This document shows, piece by piece, positions 1-7,518 of a DNA stretch of 21,434 nt; the first letter of the stretch is position 1, and each line of letters begins with the position of its first letter. The stretch comes from a virus: the IMG/VR virus record IMGVR_UViG_3300037071_000378, positions 1 to 21,434 of that record; one strand, written 5' to 3'. The notes under the pieces were generated by a model that ran no database searches, was not told the origin of the DNA, and worked only from the letters and a program-made list of their open reading frames with translations. The translations under genes and the position numbers were made by a program.

Positions 1-396
1 AGAATATCGCGGCTGGAATTGCAGTTCTGACCGGTTGGCGTCTTCATTATTCCACCGATCGCCGGATCGCGTTTCAAAGTCGAGTGTGTAATCATCAACC
101 TTGACGCAACTCCACGACTTGTTGCTGTTCTCGCATTGAACATCAATGCCATCGATTTTGAACATCGCCGCATGAGCGCCATTGGTAAACCCGGTGATCA
201 GACCATACTGCTCCTCCGCTGGTTCTGGCGGCGTCACGTTGCTGCCGCCGGCCTCCAGCGCGGTGATCCGCGCATCTTGCGCCGCGAAGGCATTGGCGAT
301 CTCGGCGCCGAGCGTCTTGGCGGCGCTGCCGCCTTTGGTTAATCCGCTCGACAGTTCATCGGCGGCGCCAGTAATCTTGCTGGTGTCTGTTGTCAT
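1..396 (-). CDS. Probable polysaccharide lyase-type protein, 3' end cut by window edge
   Basis: The frame starts at ATG 396 with AAGGGAG about 9 bases upstream, and runs open through all 132 codons to position 1. Residues 1-50 are helical (SGLTKGGSAAKTLGAEIANA, then QDARITALEAGG), and a Pro/Glu-rich linker follows at 55-63. From residue 64 a beta domain begins: YGLITGFTNG, then FKIDGIDVQC, then DFETRSGDRWNNEDANRSEL at about 106-125. That last part resembles the heparin-lyase/polysaccharide lyase (PF14099) motif in which an F-E-x-R-x-G-D is followed by x-R-x-E-L. There is no signal peptide, consistent with a virion depolymerase or lysis-time enzyme. Glucanase-like (concanavalin-fold) relatives are possible. 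Confidence 0.72.
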   Translation of the reverse strand, partial: MTTDTSKITGAADELSSGLTKGGSAAKTLGAEIANAFAAQDARITALEAGGSNVTPPEPAEEQYGLITGFTNGAHAAMFKIDGIDVQCENSNKSWSCVKVDDYTLDFETRSGDRWNNEDANRSELQFQPRYS

Positions 397-474
397 GTTG
401 TTACTCCCTTGAGCTAACAGCCGCGGCAGATCGATGGCGGCGGCGGTGGCGGAGGCGGCGCCACTTCTAAACGT

Positions 475-708
475 TCATCGGTAGACCCAAAAGTGAGGCA
501 AGCCCGGACCCCCGCCGAGCACGCCACTAAGCCAAATCACCACGGCAATTAGGCATATCAACGCCACGATGATTTGGCCAAATTTCAGTACGTTGCCGTC
601 GATCGTCACCTGAAACCAATCACGCACGATCCACAAAATCACGTAGGCGGCAAAAAGAATGATCGCGATGTACAGTAGCAGGTTGAGAAATGAGAGAAGA
701 ATGTTCAT
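475..708 (-). CDS. Two-TM membrane protein, holin candidate
   Basis: The start is ATG 708, with TGGAGG six bases upstream, one of the best ribosome binding sites here. Of 77 residues, about 5-30 (LLSFLNLLLYIAIILFAAYV) and about 44-66 (QIIVALICLIAVVIWLSG) are two membrane segments separated by a short charged loop (RDWFQVTIDGNV). It starts 34 bases after the amidase stop. Size, topology and position suit a class II-type holin, but such short proteins share few motifs. The TM plus coiled-coil protein at 1908-2180 is the other candidate. Confidence 0.72.
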   Translation of the reverse strand: MNILLSFLNLLLYIAIILFAAYVILWIVRDWFQVTIDGNVLKFGQIIVALICLIAVVIWLSGVLGGGPGLPHFWVYR

Positions 709-742
709 GACACGCCTCCATCTCTGGCGATGTAACGTTCGG

Positions 743-1708
743 TCATGCCCGGTGCGTGCACGGGAATGTGACGATCACCTCGTCGTCGGTTTCGATGCCG
801 AGATATTCCAGCGCGCTCGGACTAAGATCGGCCGCGCGTCCGGTCTTTTCTTCGTGTGGTCCCCAATCAGCCGGGTAACATTTGATCTTCTTGCCAGTTC
901 GGGGCGCCTCGACCAGCGCCATTTCGGTCAGCAGCATTTCGCGCCATTGCGGTTTGGTCTCGGCATCGTAGGGCCATCTGCACGCCACGTAGGGCTGCTC
1001 GGGATTGAGCCGTCGCGCTAGTCCGGTGGTGCCTTCCGGCTGGTACGACAGAAATAAAACTGGTTTGTCCGCGGTGGTGTAAATAAAGGCGAGCCCTTCT
1101 GAGGAACCAACGCCGGTTGTGTCGTCGGGTCCGCCGAACCATGACGCCGTGCCCTCGACATAAAACTGTTTCGCGACTTCCTTGGCCTCATCGCCGACCA
1201 GCTCGCCAGCGAGTGCTTCGATCAGCGCCTCGAAATTGTTCTGATAGATATCGCAGTCGGCGGTTGAGTCAACGAAACACACCTCAAGCAATACGCTCGG
1301 CATCGTGGTCTGATTTAAGAAATGAAGCCCGTCGGTATATTTGGCACCGCGATCGATAAAGCCCACCGTCGCCATCGCCGCCGAGAGTTTCTTGGCCAGC
1401 TCTTGCTGGGTGACGTACCAAACTTCGGTGCCGACCGGCTGGGACCGCTGCTCGAACGCGTTGAAGTGAACCGAAATATCGAGGTCGCGATCCTGCTTGT
1501 TGTGAAAATCCGTGATGGTCCACAAGTTCTCGCTCTGGGTTTTGCTTTTGTCATCGTGGAACGTGATCACCTCGACGCCGTAGTCGGTCAGCACCGCGGC
1601 GAGCGCCTCGACCACCAGCCGCGCCTCGTCGACTTCATCGATAATTCCGGCGGCGCCGCGCACATACAGGCCATGTCCGGACGATACAACTATACGTTGA
1701 TAGCTCAT
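743..1708 (-). CDS. Endolysin: N-acetylmuramoyl-L-alanine amidase with RlpA-like C-terminal domain
   Basis: ATG 1708 (MSYQRIVVSSGHGLYVRG) makes an ATGA overlap with the gene before it; the frame extends upstream but that part looks Arg-rich and random. Of 321 residues, 1 to about 172 are an Amidase_3-type domain: H12 in SSGHG, an acidic ligand at E25 or E28, H81 in SVHFNA, and E142 in VLLEVCFVD, matching the family's zinc ligands and catalytic Glu. Residues about 183-317 resemble the RlpA double-psi beta-barrel: GTASWFGG at 186-193, D281-WGP, TGR-AADLS (289-296) and LGI. The Asp matching an RlpA catalytic residue is kept, but a matching His is not obvious. There is no signal peptide, so release by a holin is likely. 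Confidence 0.87.
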   Translation of the reverse strand: MSYQRIVVSSGHGLYVRGAAGIIDEVDEARLVVEALAAVLTDYGVEVITFHDDKSKTQSENLWTITDFHNKQDRDLDISVHFNAFEQRSQPVGTEVWYVTQQELAKKLSAAMATVGFIDRGAKYTDGLHFLNQTTMPSVLLEVCFVDSTADCDIYQNNFEALIEALAGELVGDEAKEVAKQFYVEGTASWFGGPDDTTGVGSSEGLAFIYTTADKPVLFLSYQPEGTTGLARRLNPEQPYVACRWPYDAETKPQWREMLLTEMALVEAPRTGKKIKCYPADWGPHEEKTGRAADLSPSALEYLGIETDDEVIVTFPCTHRA

Positions 1709-1911
1709 GGCTGTGTATCCTTTGGTTTCAGCCGGCGTAGCTCGTCGCAGCTTTCCACCACGGTGACGAACTTGCCGTTCACGAGGCTGACAACGCAATG
1801 CACCTTGTCGGTCACCAGCCGCCCGCGCGCCTCATGGATCGAGACGATTGCCGCCGGGTTGATATGGACATGCCGGCCATCGAGCGTTTGCAGCACGATG
1901 AATTCGATCAT
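1705..1911 (-). CDS. FlbD-like small protein, 68 aa
   Basis: The start is ATG 1911 (ATGA overlap). Its sequence follows the short FlbD family layout: an opening strand, LDGRHVHINPAAIVSIHE (compare the family's L-N-G-x-x-x-x-L/I-N), then a hydrophobic strand, then VSLVNGKFVTVVESCDEL (compare the family's NGx-x-x-V-x-E-S-x-D-E). FlbD proteins are small and linked to flagellar gene clusters; I have no information on a phage function. It lies between the holin-like candidate and the amidase with coupled starts. The assignment comes from pattern recognition and needs a profile search. Confidence 0.62.
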   Translation of the reverse strand: MIEFIVLQTLDGRHVHINPAAIVSIHEARGRLVTDKVHCVVSLVNGKFVTVVESCDELRRLKPKDTQP

Positions 1912-2180
1912 TTTTGCTTGTTCAACTCGCGGGTCATAATTTCGACGACGCGCTCAAGCCGTTCCTTGTTTTCTTTTGTCTGACTTTCCAGCACGGTAAG
2001 CCGGTTGTCGATCGTTGAGAGATGTGGCGAGCCCCTAGTCTCAAGCGTGCTCACACGTTCCTCCAACCGAACCATGTAGCCGTAGCCACTAAACGCCAGT
2101 CCTCCGACAAATACGAACTGAGCGATAAGGAAATAAACTAGCGTGCTATTGGTTTGTAGCCAGGTCTTGAGTTCCGTCAC
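1908..2180 (-). CDS. TM plus coiled-coil protein (XhlA- or i-spanin-like candidate)
   Basis: The start is GTG 2180, in a GTGA overlap with the spike stop; no ATG exists at that point, so a GTG start is required. Of 90 residues, about 13-36 (LVYFLIAQFVFVGGLAFSGYGYM) form one membrane segment, and about 38-90 form a charged coiled coil (VRLEERVSTLETRG, then RLTVLESQTKENKERLERVVEIMTREL). This layout fits XhlA/haemolysin-like accessory proteins, some holins, or an inner-membrane spanin if the C-terminus faces the periplasm. The position, just before the endolysin block, fits all three. It overlaps the next gene by ATGA. Confidence 0.75.
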   Translation of the reverse strand: MTELKTWLQTNSTLVYFLIAQFVFVGGLAFSGYGYMVRLEERVSTLETRGSPHLSTIDNRLTVLESQTKENKERLERVVEIMTRELNKQK

Positions 2181-3973
2181 GCCAATGCCGTCGAGGTCTT
2201 GACGTTGATCGCCGAGCCTCCGCCGGTATTGCCCGACGTCGACTTGTGGCCGCCCGACGGCGTGGCGCCGAGCGTTCGCACGTCATAGGCGTTGATGGTG
2301 GCAGGGCGGTTACCGGTCAGGATCAGCGAATTGGTCACGTTGGCGTCAAGGATGGTACCGTAGGCGTCGAGCTGCGCGGTCTCGGTCGAGCCGTTGGCGT
2401 TGCACTGGATGCCGTAAGTATTGCTGGAGAGCCGGCCGCCGAACACCTCGGCCTTGGTCGCCTTGGCGTTCTGGGAGGCAAAGGTAATGCCACTGGTTGC
2501 GCAATCCTCGGCGATGAAATTGCTCAACAGGCAACTATCGGTCATCGAGCCGCCATCCTTCATGGCGCTGCCGGCATAGCAATTGATCAGGTGCCAGGTC
2601 TGCGAATTGTGGTTGGAAAAGCCATCGCCGACCACCGCCGAACCGGTCGGCGGCGCCGGGAATTGCACATTGCCATTGGAGCGGCAATCGATCAGCCGCA
2701 AGCGCACGTTGCGATCGAGCGTTGAACTATCGGCAAACGAGGCGCTGCCATTGTAGCCATCGGCGCCGTTGCCGGCGGCAACGCAGCTTGCCACCTCGCC
2801 CCAGCATTGATTGAGCTGGAAGCCATAGCCATGGCAATTATTGGCCTCGCAGTTTTCCAGATGCAATTCGGCACGATCGGCCCAGATGCCGGCGCCAGCG
2901 GCGTATTGCGCCCTTACCCCGACCACGTTGACCCGACAGGCATGGGTATTGGTGCCGACCAGGCCATAGAACAACAGGCAGTAATCATACATCACCTGTT
3001 CGAAATTGATGCTGTTCGGGTTGAGCGAGGCCCGCGCGTGGACATAGAGCTTGCCGGTATTCGTCCCGGTGGTCTGCATCGAGACGCCGCCGCGATAGGC
3101 GGTCGCGTTCATGGTTGAGGCCGCGACATTGTTGCCGAGGTTGCCGTATAGCGTGGTGGGGCTGCGGATCAGCCCGGTACGGCCACAGGCTTGGGTGGCG
3201 TCGATATCGATCAGGTAGGCAATGCCGGCGGTATTGCCGGCCACGTTGCCATAGTGGTTATCCACCATCCAGACATTCGGGGCGCCTGCGGCATCCGGTT
3301 GCGTGAACGAAGAACCGCCGGCCGCCAGAAACCGCGTTGCCATCCAGTCGAAATTCCTGCCGGTCGAGGTCCGCACCGTGATCTCGCGCCAGCGCGACAT
3401 GTCGAAATTCATCGCCGGCCCGCGGTAACGGTTGGCGCCGGCCACGTCTTTCAGGATGATCTCGATCGAGCGCCGCGAGCTATCAATGGTGAGCGACGAA
3501 ATCGCGTCGGCGAACGAATACGGATTGCTCGGCGAGCCGTTGCCGGCGCCGGTCGAGGCGGTTGGCGACACCGTGACCTGTTTCTGGATGTCCGGCCCCA
3601 GCACGTCGACCACGGTCGGGAACGATACCCATGAGCCGGCGCCGCTGGCACCGGATTTGCGATAGGTGCCGGCGTTGGCCGGATCGGTGGCGTAGGAAAC
3701 TTGCGCCAGGGTGCCGTCGGTATGCGCGAGGTCGGCATCCATCGCCGACTTGGTGGTGTAGCCGATCATGCCGCCGGCGCCGATCTGGGTCAGCGAGGCA
3801 ATCAATGCGTTGGTGGCGGCAATCGCGGTTTGCAGCAATGCCACCTCGGCGTCGACTTCATCGACAAAATCGATGATTTCCGCCTTGTCGGGCTGGTTCG
3901 CGCCGGATGCCGGCACGCCGTCGGTATCGTATCGCCGCCAGGCAGTATGACCCTTGATCGTAATCTGTCCCAT
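2177..3973 (-). CDS. Tail spike with right-handed beta-helix fold
   Basis: The 598-residue product has an N-terminal attachment region of about 130 residues (DKAEIIDFVDEVDAEVALLQ coiled stretch, then GTYRKSGASGAGSWV, a motif recurrent in Rhizobiales phage spikes) and a core of repeated short strands with N, G, S and C at turns (for example ELHLENCEANNCHGYGF and RLRLIDCRSNGN), the classic right-handed parallel beta-helix pattern. The C-terminal 60 residues are Gly/Ser-rich. Such spikes usually bind or cut surface polysaccharide. I cannot identify catalytic acids by eye. The ribosome binding site is weak (AAAGGG), so expression may depend on coupling. It ends in a GTGA overlap with the next gene. 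Confidence 0.85.
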   Translation of the reverse strand: MGQITIKGHTAWRRYDTDGVPASGANQPDKAEIIDFVDEVDAEVALLQTAIAATNALIASLTQIGAGGMIGYTTKSAMDADLAHTDGTLAQVSYATDPANAGTYRKSGASGAGSWVSFPTVVDVLGPDIQKQVTVSPTASTGAGNGSPSNPYSFADAISSLTIDSSRRSIEIILKDVAGANRYRGPAMNFDMSRWREITVRTSTGRNFDWMATRFLAAGGSSFTQPDAAGAPNVWMVDNHYGNVAGNTAGIAYLIDIDATQACGRTGLIRSPTTLYGNLGNNVAASTMNATAYRGGVSMQTTGTNTGKLYVHARASLNPNSINFEQVMYDYCLLFYGLVGTNTHACRVNVVGVRAQYAAGAGIWADRAELHLENCEANNCHGYGFQLNQCWGEVASCVAAGNGADGYNGSASFADSSTLDRNVRLRLIDCRSNGNVQFPAPPTGSAVVGDGFSNHNSQTWHLINCYAGSAMKDGGSMTDSCLLSNFIAEDCATSGITFASQNAKATKAEVFGGRLSSNTYGIQCNANGSTETAQLDAYGTILDANVTNSLILTGNRPATINAYDVRTLGATPSGGHKSTSGNTGGGSAINVKTSTALA

Positions 3974-3988
3974 TGCTTTAAGGCCCTT

Positions 3989-4903
3989 TCAGCCGTTGAC
4001 GGTGATCAACAGCGAAGTCCGGTTATCCCAGGTCGCGGTAAAACCGCCGCTAGCGGCGCGGCCGAGCACGGTGGCGAAGTGCAGTGCGTTCTCGGTTACC
4101 CCGGTGACCAGAAACCGCGAGCCGCCGACCAGGTAGAAACTGGCGGCCGGCACATAGGAGATTGCATCGGCTGACGCCGTACTGGTCGAGTCGATGCCGA
4201 TGCCGGAAACGATCTGATTGGGCGTTGCCGAGCCGCGCGGCGCCGCCTGCAGGGAGGCGTCAACCATCTCGTCGGCCCAACTGATGAAATTGCCGCGGAT
4301 TTCGCTATTGAGTTCGGCCACGGTGTCCGAGGTCGTGGTGCGATCGGTGGTGAACGCGGTGCGCGATTTCTTGCGGCGCCGGTTGAACCACGACAGCACC
4401 AGCAGATTACCGTCGGTGTCGGCGAATGCCGGCCCGGCGATCACATAGGCGGCGCCGACCAGACTGCGGGTGGCGTCGCCGCTCTTGATCCGGTTACCGG
4501 TGCCGACCTCGGTAGCCGGCACGGTGGCCGAGGCTTCCAGCGCGTTGACGGCGCCGGCCGTGGCTGTTGCGTAGATGTAATAGAACGTCGACGGCGTTAG
4601 CCCGGTGGGCGCCAGCGTGAGCCCGGCATCGGGGATCGAGCACGCCTTGTTGTTGACGGTCAGCAAATTGCCGCGTAGCGGCGTCAGCACCAGATTAGCG
4701 CCGGATTTCGCCAGCACGCATTGCCCGAACGGCAGCCCGCCCGGATTGTTGATGGTCTTGTTGGTCAAGGTCTGGGTCAGCGTCGCCAGCCAGGTTGCAA
4801 TCGAGGTGGCCAGCGGCCCGTAATTGGTGCCGCCGCGCGTGGCCGCAAATTTCTCGGTGCCGTTCAAAACGAGGTCGGCGTCTTCACTGATCTTGCCGGT
4901 CAT
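3989..4903 (-). CDS. Tail fibre-like protein, 304 aa
   Basis: The start is ATG 4903, with an ATGA overlap. The N-terminus has the tail-fibre marker TLTNKTINNP at about 44-55, preceded by a variable, polar region. The middle and C-terminal parts are Thr/Ala/Gly-rich with short strands, and the end (RGNFISWADEMVDASLQ, then YLVGGSRFLVTGVTEN, and a final NRTSLLITVNG) resembles the closing domain of small phage fibres. It likely forms a trimer at the tail tip. It lies 15 bases before the tail spike gene, and the two probably act together in host recognition. Confidence 0.75.
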   Translation of the reverse strand: MTGKISEDADLVLNGTEKFAATRGGTNYGPLATSIATWLATLTQTLTNKTINNPGGLPFGQCVLAKSGANLVLTPLRGNLLTVNNKACSIPDAGLTLAPTGLTPSTFYYIYATATAGAVNALEASATVPATEVGTGNRIKSGDATRSLVGAAYVIAGPAFADTDGNLLVLSWFNRRRKKSRTAFTTDRTTTSDTVAELNSEIRGNFISWADEMVDASLQAAPRGSATPNQIVSGIGIDSTSTASADAISYVPAASFYLVGGSRFLVTGVTENALHFATVLGRAASGGFTATWDNRTSLLITVNG

Positions 4904-6498
4904 GTGTTCTCACGGTTGAGATTGCTGGCGTTCTCGCGCGCCAGCACCGTGCTGTCCTCGCGCAGATAGCTCCGCGTCAGGGCCAGCGGCGGGATCGGTG
5001 GCGCGGTGCCCTGGTCGGCGTCGGGGTCATAGGCTTCGATGGCGCCGGGAGAAACCCGGACAAAGGTCCAAACGATGCGACCGCGGCCGAGGTCGATCTG
5101 TGCATCCTGAATTTCGACCACGCAATCCTGCAAGCCCGACACAAACGGGTATTGTAGCGGCACCCAGCGTTTGCCGAGATAGCGCAACCCGTACAGCGAG
5201 GTGGTGAAGGTACCGGACATTAACGGATTGAGCCGCTGCATGGCGCGATCGGCCAGCCGCCGCGCCTGGCCGTGTGACTGGCACCATTTCAGATCGAGCG
5301 ACTTGACCCGCACCTCGCCGGTATCCGATATCGAGGCCTCGTCGCGCCACGGTTCGGCCTGCACCGACACATAGAGCTGCGCCGGGTCGGTATAGGAGAT
5401 ATCTAGCTGGTTGATCAGTTGCTCGTCGGCGGTGCCGTAATTCAGCGAGAACCCGAACACATGTTGTTCGGTCAGCGGCGGGTCGGTCGGCGGCACATAC
5501 AGTCCGACCGTGATGGTAAAGGCGCCGTCGCCGGTTTCGGCCAGCCAGCCGTCGCAGGTTGCCAGGATATTGTTAACGACGTTTTCCGGCGCATTGTCGA
5601 ACGCAAAAAAGCCGCCGCACTGGTAGCGCGGTTCGGTGCCGCCGCCGGCAATATCTACCAGCTCATCGCAGATATTGGCGGCGTTGATCCAATCGCTAAG
5701 GTTCGGCGCGATCGCGCTGGCATAGTCGAACCCCATGCCGCCGTCGACCGTGGTCAGATAGTGGATCAGATGCAGTACCGGGTTGCGCGTGAAGGCGGTT
5801 GTGCCGGTGCGCGGATCAAGGCATTGCGTGGCGCGCACGCCGAACGATGGCTCCGGTCGGCCGCGCGGAAACAGCCGGGAATAGACGCTAGGGTCACTCA
5901 GCCCGGCGCATTTCATGCCGCAATAGGCGATACCGTTGCCGACATGGTCCGCGGTCCAGATGCCTGATATCAGGGGATCGCCGATAAAGCTACTTAATGC
6001 GAAGTCGCCGGGCAGACCAAGCCGCGCTTCCAATAGCACCGCGCCATTGTAACGGCCATCGCCATAGGCCAGCACACTCACCTGCACCTCGCCGTTGATA
6101 TCGCCGCTCATGGCGACATTGTCGTCGCTTAAAAATACCTGTTCGATCCGGTCAATCCGCCCGGAATGAAACGCCACCACGTCGTAGGACGTTGCCGGCG
6201 GCGAGCCGGCGGCTTCAAAGCACATGTAGTAGCCGGCGAGCCGACACTTGCCATAGCCACGGATGCGCGGCGGGATCGCCTGCCGCAACGCCTGCGAACC
6301 GTTTTCCGGTTTCGGCGGGTCGGGATTGTTGAGCGCGAATTGCAGCCCGATCGAGACGCCGATAATCGCCACGGTGCCGACCACGGTGGCCAGGCTTATG
6401 CCGGTGGCGCCGAAGGTAAACCCGGCCGCCGCGGCGCCAATCGGGGCGCCGAGTTCACCGGCGCCGACCAGGATCAGAAGGCCAACGGTTTCAGCCAT
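4900..6498 (-). CDS. Tail tip / host-specificity protein (J-like)
   Basis: I place the start at ATG 6498 (MAETVGLLILVG), which overlaps the previous gene by 8 bases; the frame continues upstream 12 codons with Arg-rich residues. Residues 3-56 form two hydrophobic segments, an arrangement like the tail-tip I/J region of lambda-type phages. The 532-residue product also contains NPVLHLIHYLTT at 239-250, typical of the tip J-type domain, then FAFDNAPENVVNNILATCDGWL and EPRYQCGGFF, and a C-terminal beta region. It is shorter than lambda J, so receptor-binding functions may be carried by the fibre and spike encoded next. The stop overlaps the next gene (ATGA). Confidence 0.85.
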   Translation of the reverse strand: MAETVGLLILVGAGELGAPIGAAAAGFTFGATGISLATVVGTVAIIGVSIGLQFALNNPDPPKPENGSQALRQAIPPRIRGYGKCRLAGYYMCFEAAGSPPATSYDVVAFHSGRIDRIEQVFLSDDNVAMSGDINGEVQVSVLAYGDGRYNGAVLLEARLGLPGDFALSSFIGDPLISGIWTADHVGNGIAYCGMKCAGLSDPSVYSRLFPRGRPEPSFGVRATQCLDPRTGTTAFTRNPVLHLIHYLTTVDGGMGFDYASAIAPNLSDWINAANICDELVDIAGGGTEPRYQCGGFFAFDNAPENVVNNILATCDGWLAETGDGAFTITVGLYVPPTDPPLTEQHVFGFSLNYGTADEQLINQLDISYTDPAQLYVSVQAEPWRDEASISDTGEVRVKSLDLKWCQSHGQARRLADRAMQRLNPLMSGTFTTSLYGLRYLGKRWVPLQYPFVSGLQDCVVEIQDAQIDLGRGRIVWTFVRVSPGAIEAYDPDADQGTAPPIPPLALTRSYLREDSTVLARENASNLNRENT

Positions 6499-6925
6499 GG
6501 TGGCGATAAGCCATAATCTGCGGCAGTGGCGCAATCACGAGGCCGAGGTCGCTCGTCACCACCGCGCGCTGTGTCGCATCTACCGCGATCGCGCCGGTCG
6601 GCCGGTGCTGTATCTTGCCGCGCCTGATCGCATAGGGCGCCAGTACCACCGCGATATCGCCGGCCGTGGCAACCGCGGTTGCATGAAAGCCGACCGCCGC
6701 CAGCCGCCGCGCCACCGCGGCCTCGAAACCGCCCTCACGCCGAACGATCCTCATGAATTGTTTCTCGGTTGAATAGCTGCCGCGGACGTCGGCGATCGGG
6801 TCGAGGCCGGTGATCGCGCGGACCCAATCGGCCATGAACACGCCGCAGTCGAGTACGCCCGGTTGCCAGCGGCGGCGGCCGATCGCGGCGAGATAATCGC
6901 TCAAGGATCGGGAAACGTCGGCCAT
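6491..6925 (-). CDS. DUF6950-like / NlpC-P60-like tail protein
   Basis: The start is ATG 6925 (MADVSRSLSDYLAAIG), overlapping the previous gene by 25 bases; longer options are Arg-rich shadow. Of 144 residues, W20-QPGVLDC27-GVFMADW is the key signal: an aromatic-x-DC-x-x-F/W pattern that places Cys27 at the position of the catalytic Cys in NlpC/P60-type enzymes. GDIAV at 89-93 is the usual second motif. A clear catalytic His is not obvious (H107 is the only good candidate), so enzyme activity is not certain. In gene transfer agents and lambda, a P60-type tip protein sits in the same slot and clips peptidoglycan during ejection. Confidence 0.78.
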   Translation of the reverse strand: MADVSRSLSDYLAAIGRRRWQPGVLDCGVFMADWVRAITGLDPIADVRGSYSTEKQFMRIVRREGGFEAAVARRLAAVGFHATAVATAGDIAVVLAPYAIRRGKIQHRPTGAIAVDATQRAVVTSDLGLVIAPLPQIMAYRHHG

Positions 6926-7518
6926 GCCTTGTTGAACCCCGTGGCATAGAGCGGCGTGCGCTCGCAAAACCGGTCGCCAGGAAACCGCGCGCGCTGGTCC
7001 TGGTCGGTGAACCATGACAACCCCGGCCGGCGCCGGCCGGTCATCAGCGAGCCACACGAAAGCCGGATTGTGCGCGTGATCGGAATGTCCGGGCCATCCG
7101 GAACGCCCTGCTCGAGCGCCAGATAGTCCGCGACATAGTTGGCACACCATTTGATCGGCCCGAGCAGGTTGAGCCAGTCCGGTGCGAACATCGCAAAGCC
7201 GGTCACGACCGCCTTGCCCTTGACCTGTTCGGCGTCGCCGCCGGAGGCAATCTGCAACAGCCGGCCCGAAACCCCGCTCAAGATAAAATCCACCCGCGCG
7301 GCGCGGCCGTTGATCATCTGGTTAAACGCCGGTACCTCGGCCAGTTCGCCAAACCCGTAATAGGTGGCGCCGTCATCGTCGTAGGCGTTGACGCCCGGCT
7401 CGATCGCACCAACGCCGAGCCACAGCCGCACCGGCGGGGTCACGTCGAGCCGAAAGAAAATCCCAATGCGATACATGCCGCTTTCCAGCGCGGCGAGTTC
7501 GTCGGCGTTTAGGTTCAT
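6901..7518 (-). CDS. Tail tip-associated protein, 205 aa (gp13-slot)
   Basis: ATG 7518 (MNLNADELAALESGMY) gives an ATGA overlap with the gene before it; the longer frame starting at 7563 adds 15 unlikely residues. The N-terminal half has strand-rich segments ending in RVDFILSGVSGRLLQ, which resembles the DUF2163/hub-like opening. The C-terminal part has a short, distinctive motif, SWFTDQDQRARFPGDRFCERTPL, then KAWPTFP. It sits where gene transfer agents encode gp13. I infer a tail-tip hub role but cannot confirm a domain. Confidence 0.65.
   Translation of the reverse strand: MNLNADELAALESGMYRIGIFFRLDVTPPVRLWLGVGAIEPGVNAYDDDGATYYGFGELAEVPAFNQMINGRAARVDFILSGVSGRLLQIASGGDAEQVKGKAVVTGFAMFAPDWLNLLGPIKWCANYVADYLALEQGVPDGPDIPITRTIRLSCGSLMTGRRRPGLSWFTDQDQRARFPGDRFCERTPLYATGFNKAWPTFPDP

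Noticed and set aside
414-527. Small minus-strand frame with a run of eight Pro and a CSAG-like start, overlapping the end of the two-TM gene
   Set aside because: It resembles an Rz1-type outer-membrane spanin in its overlap and Pro content, but the only start is a GTG beside a TGA, leaving no room for a signal peptide before the Cys. The Pro run comes from a GC-rich CCG repeat between genes.
1322-1939. Plus-strand frame of 205 residues under the amidase and FlbD-like genes
   Set aside because: It is Arg/His-rich and spans two convincing coupled minus-strand genes, so it is a shadow.
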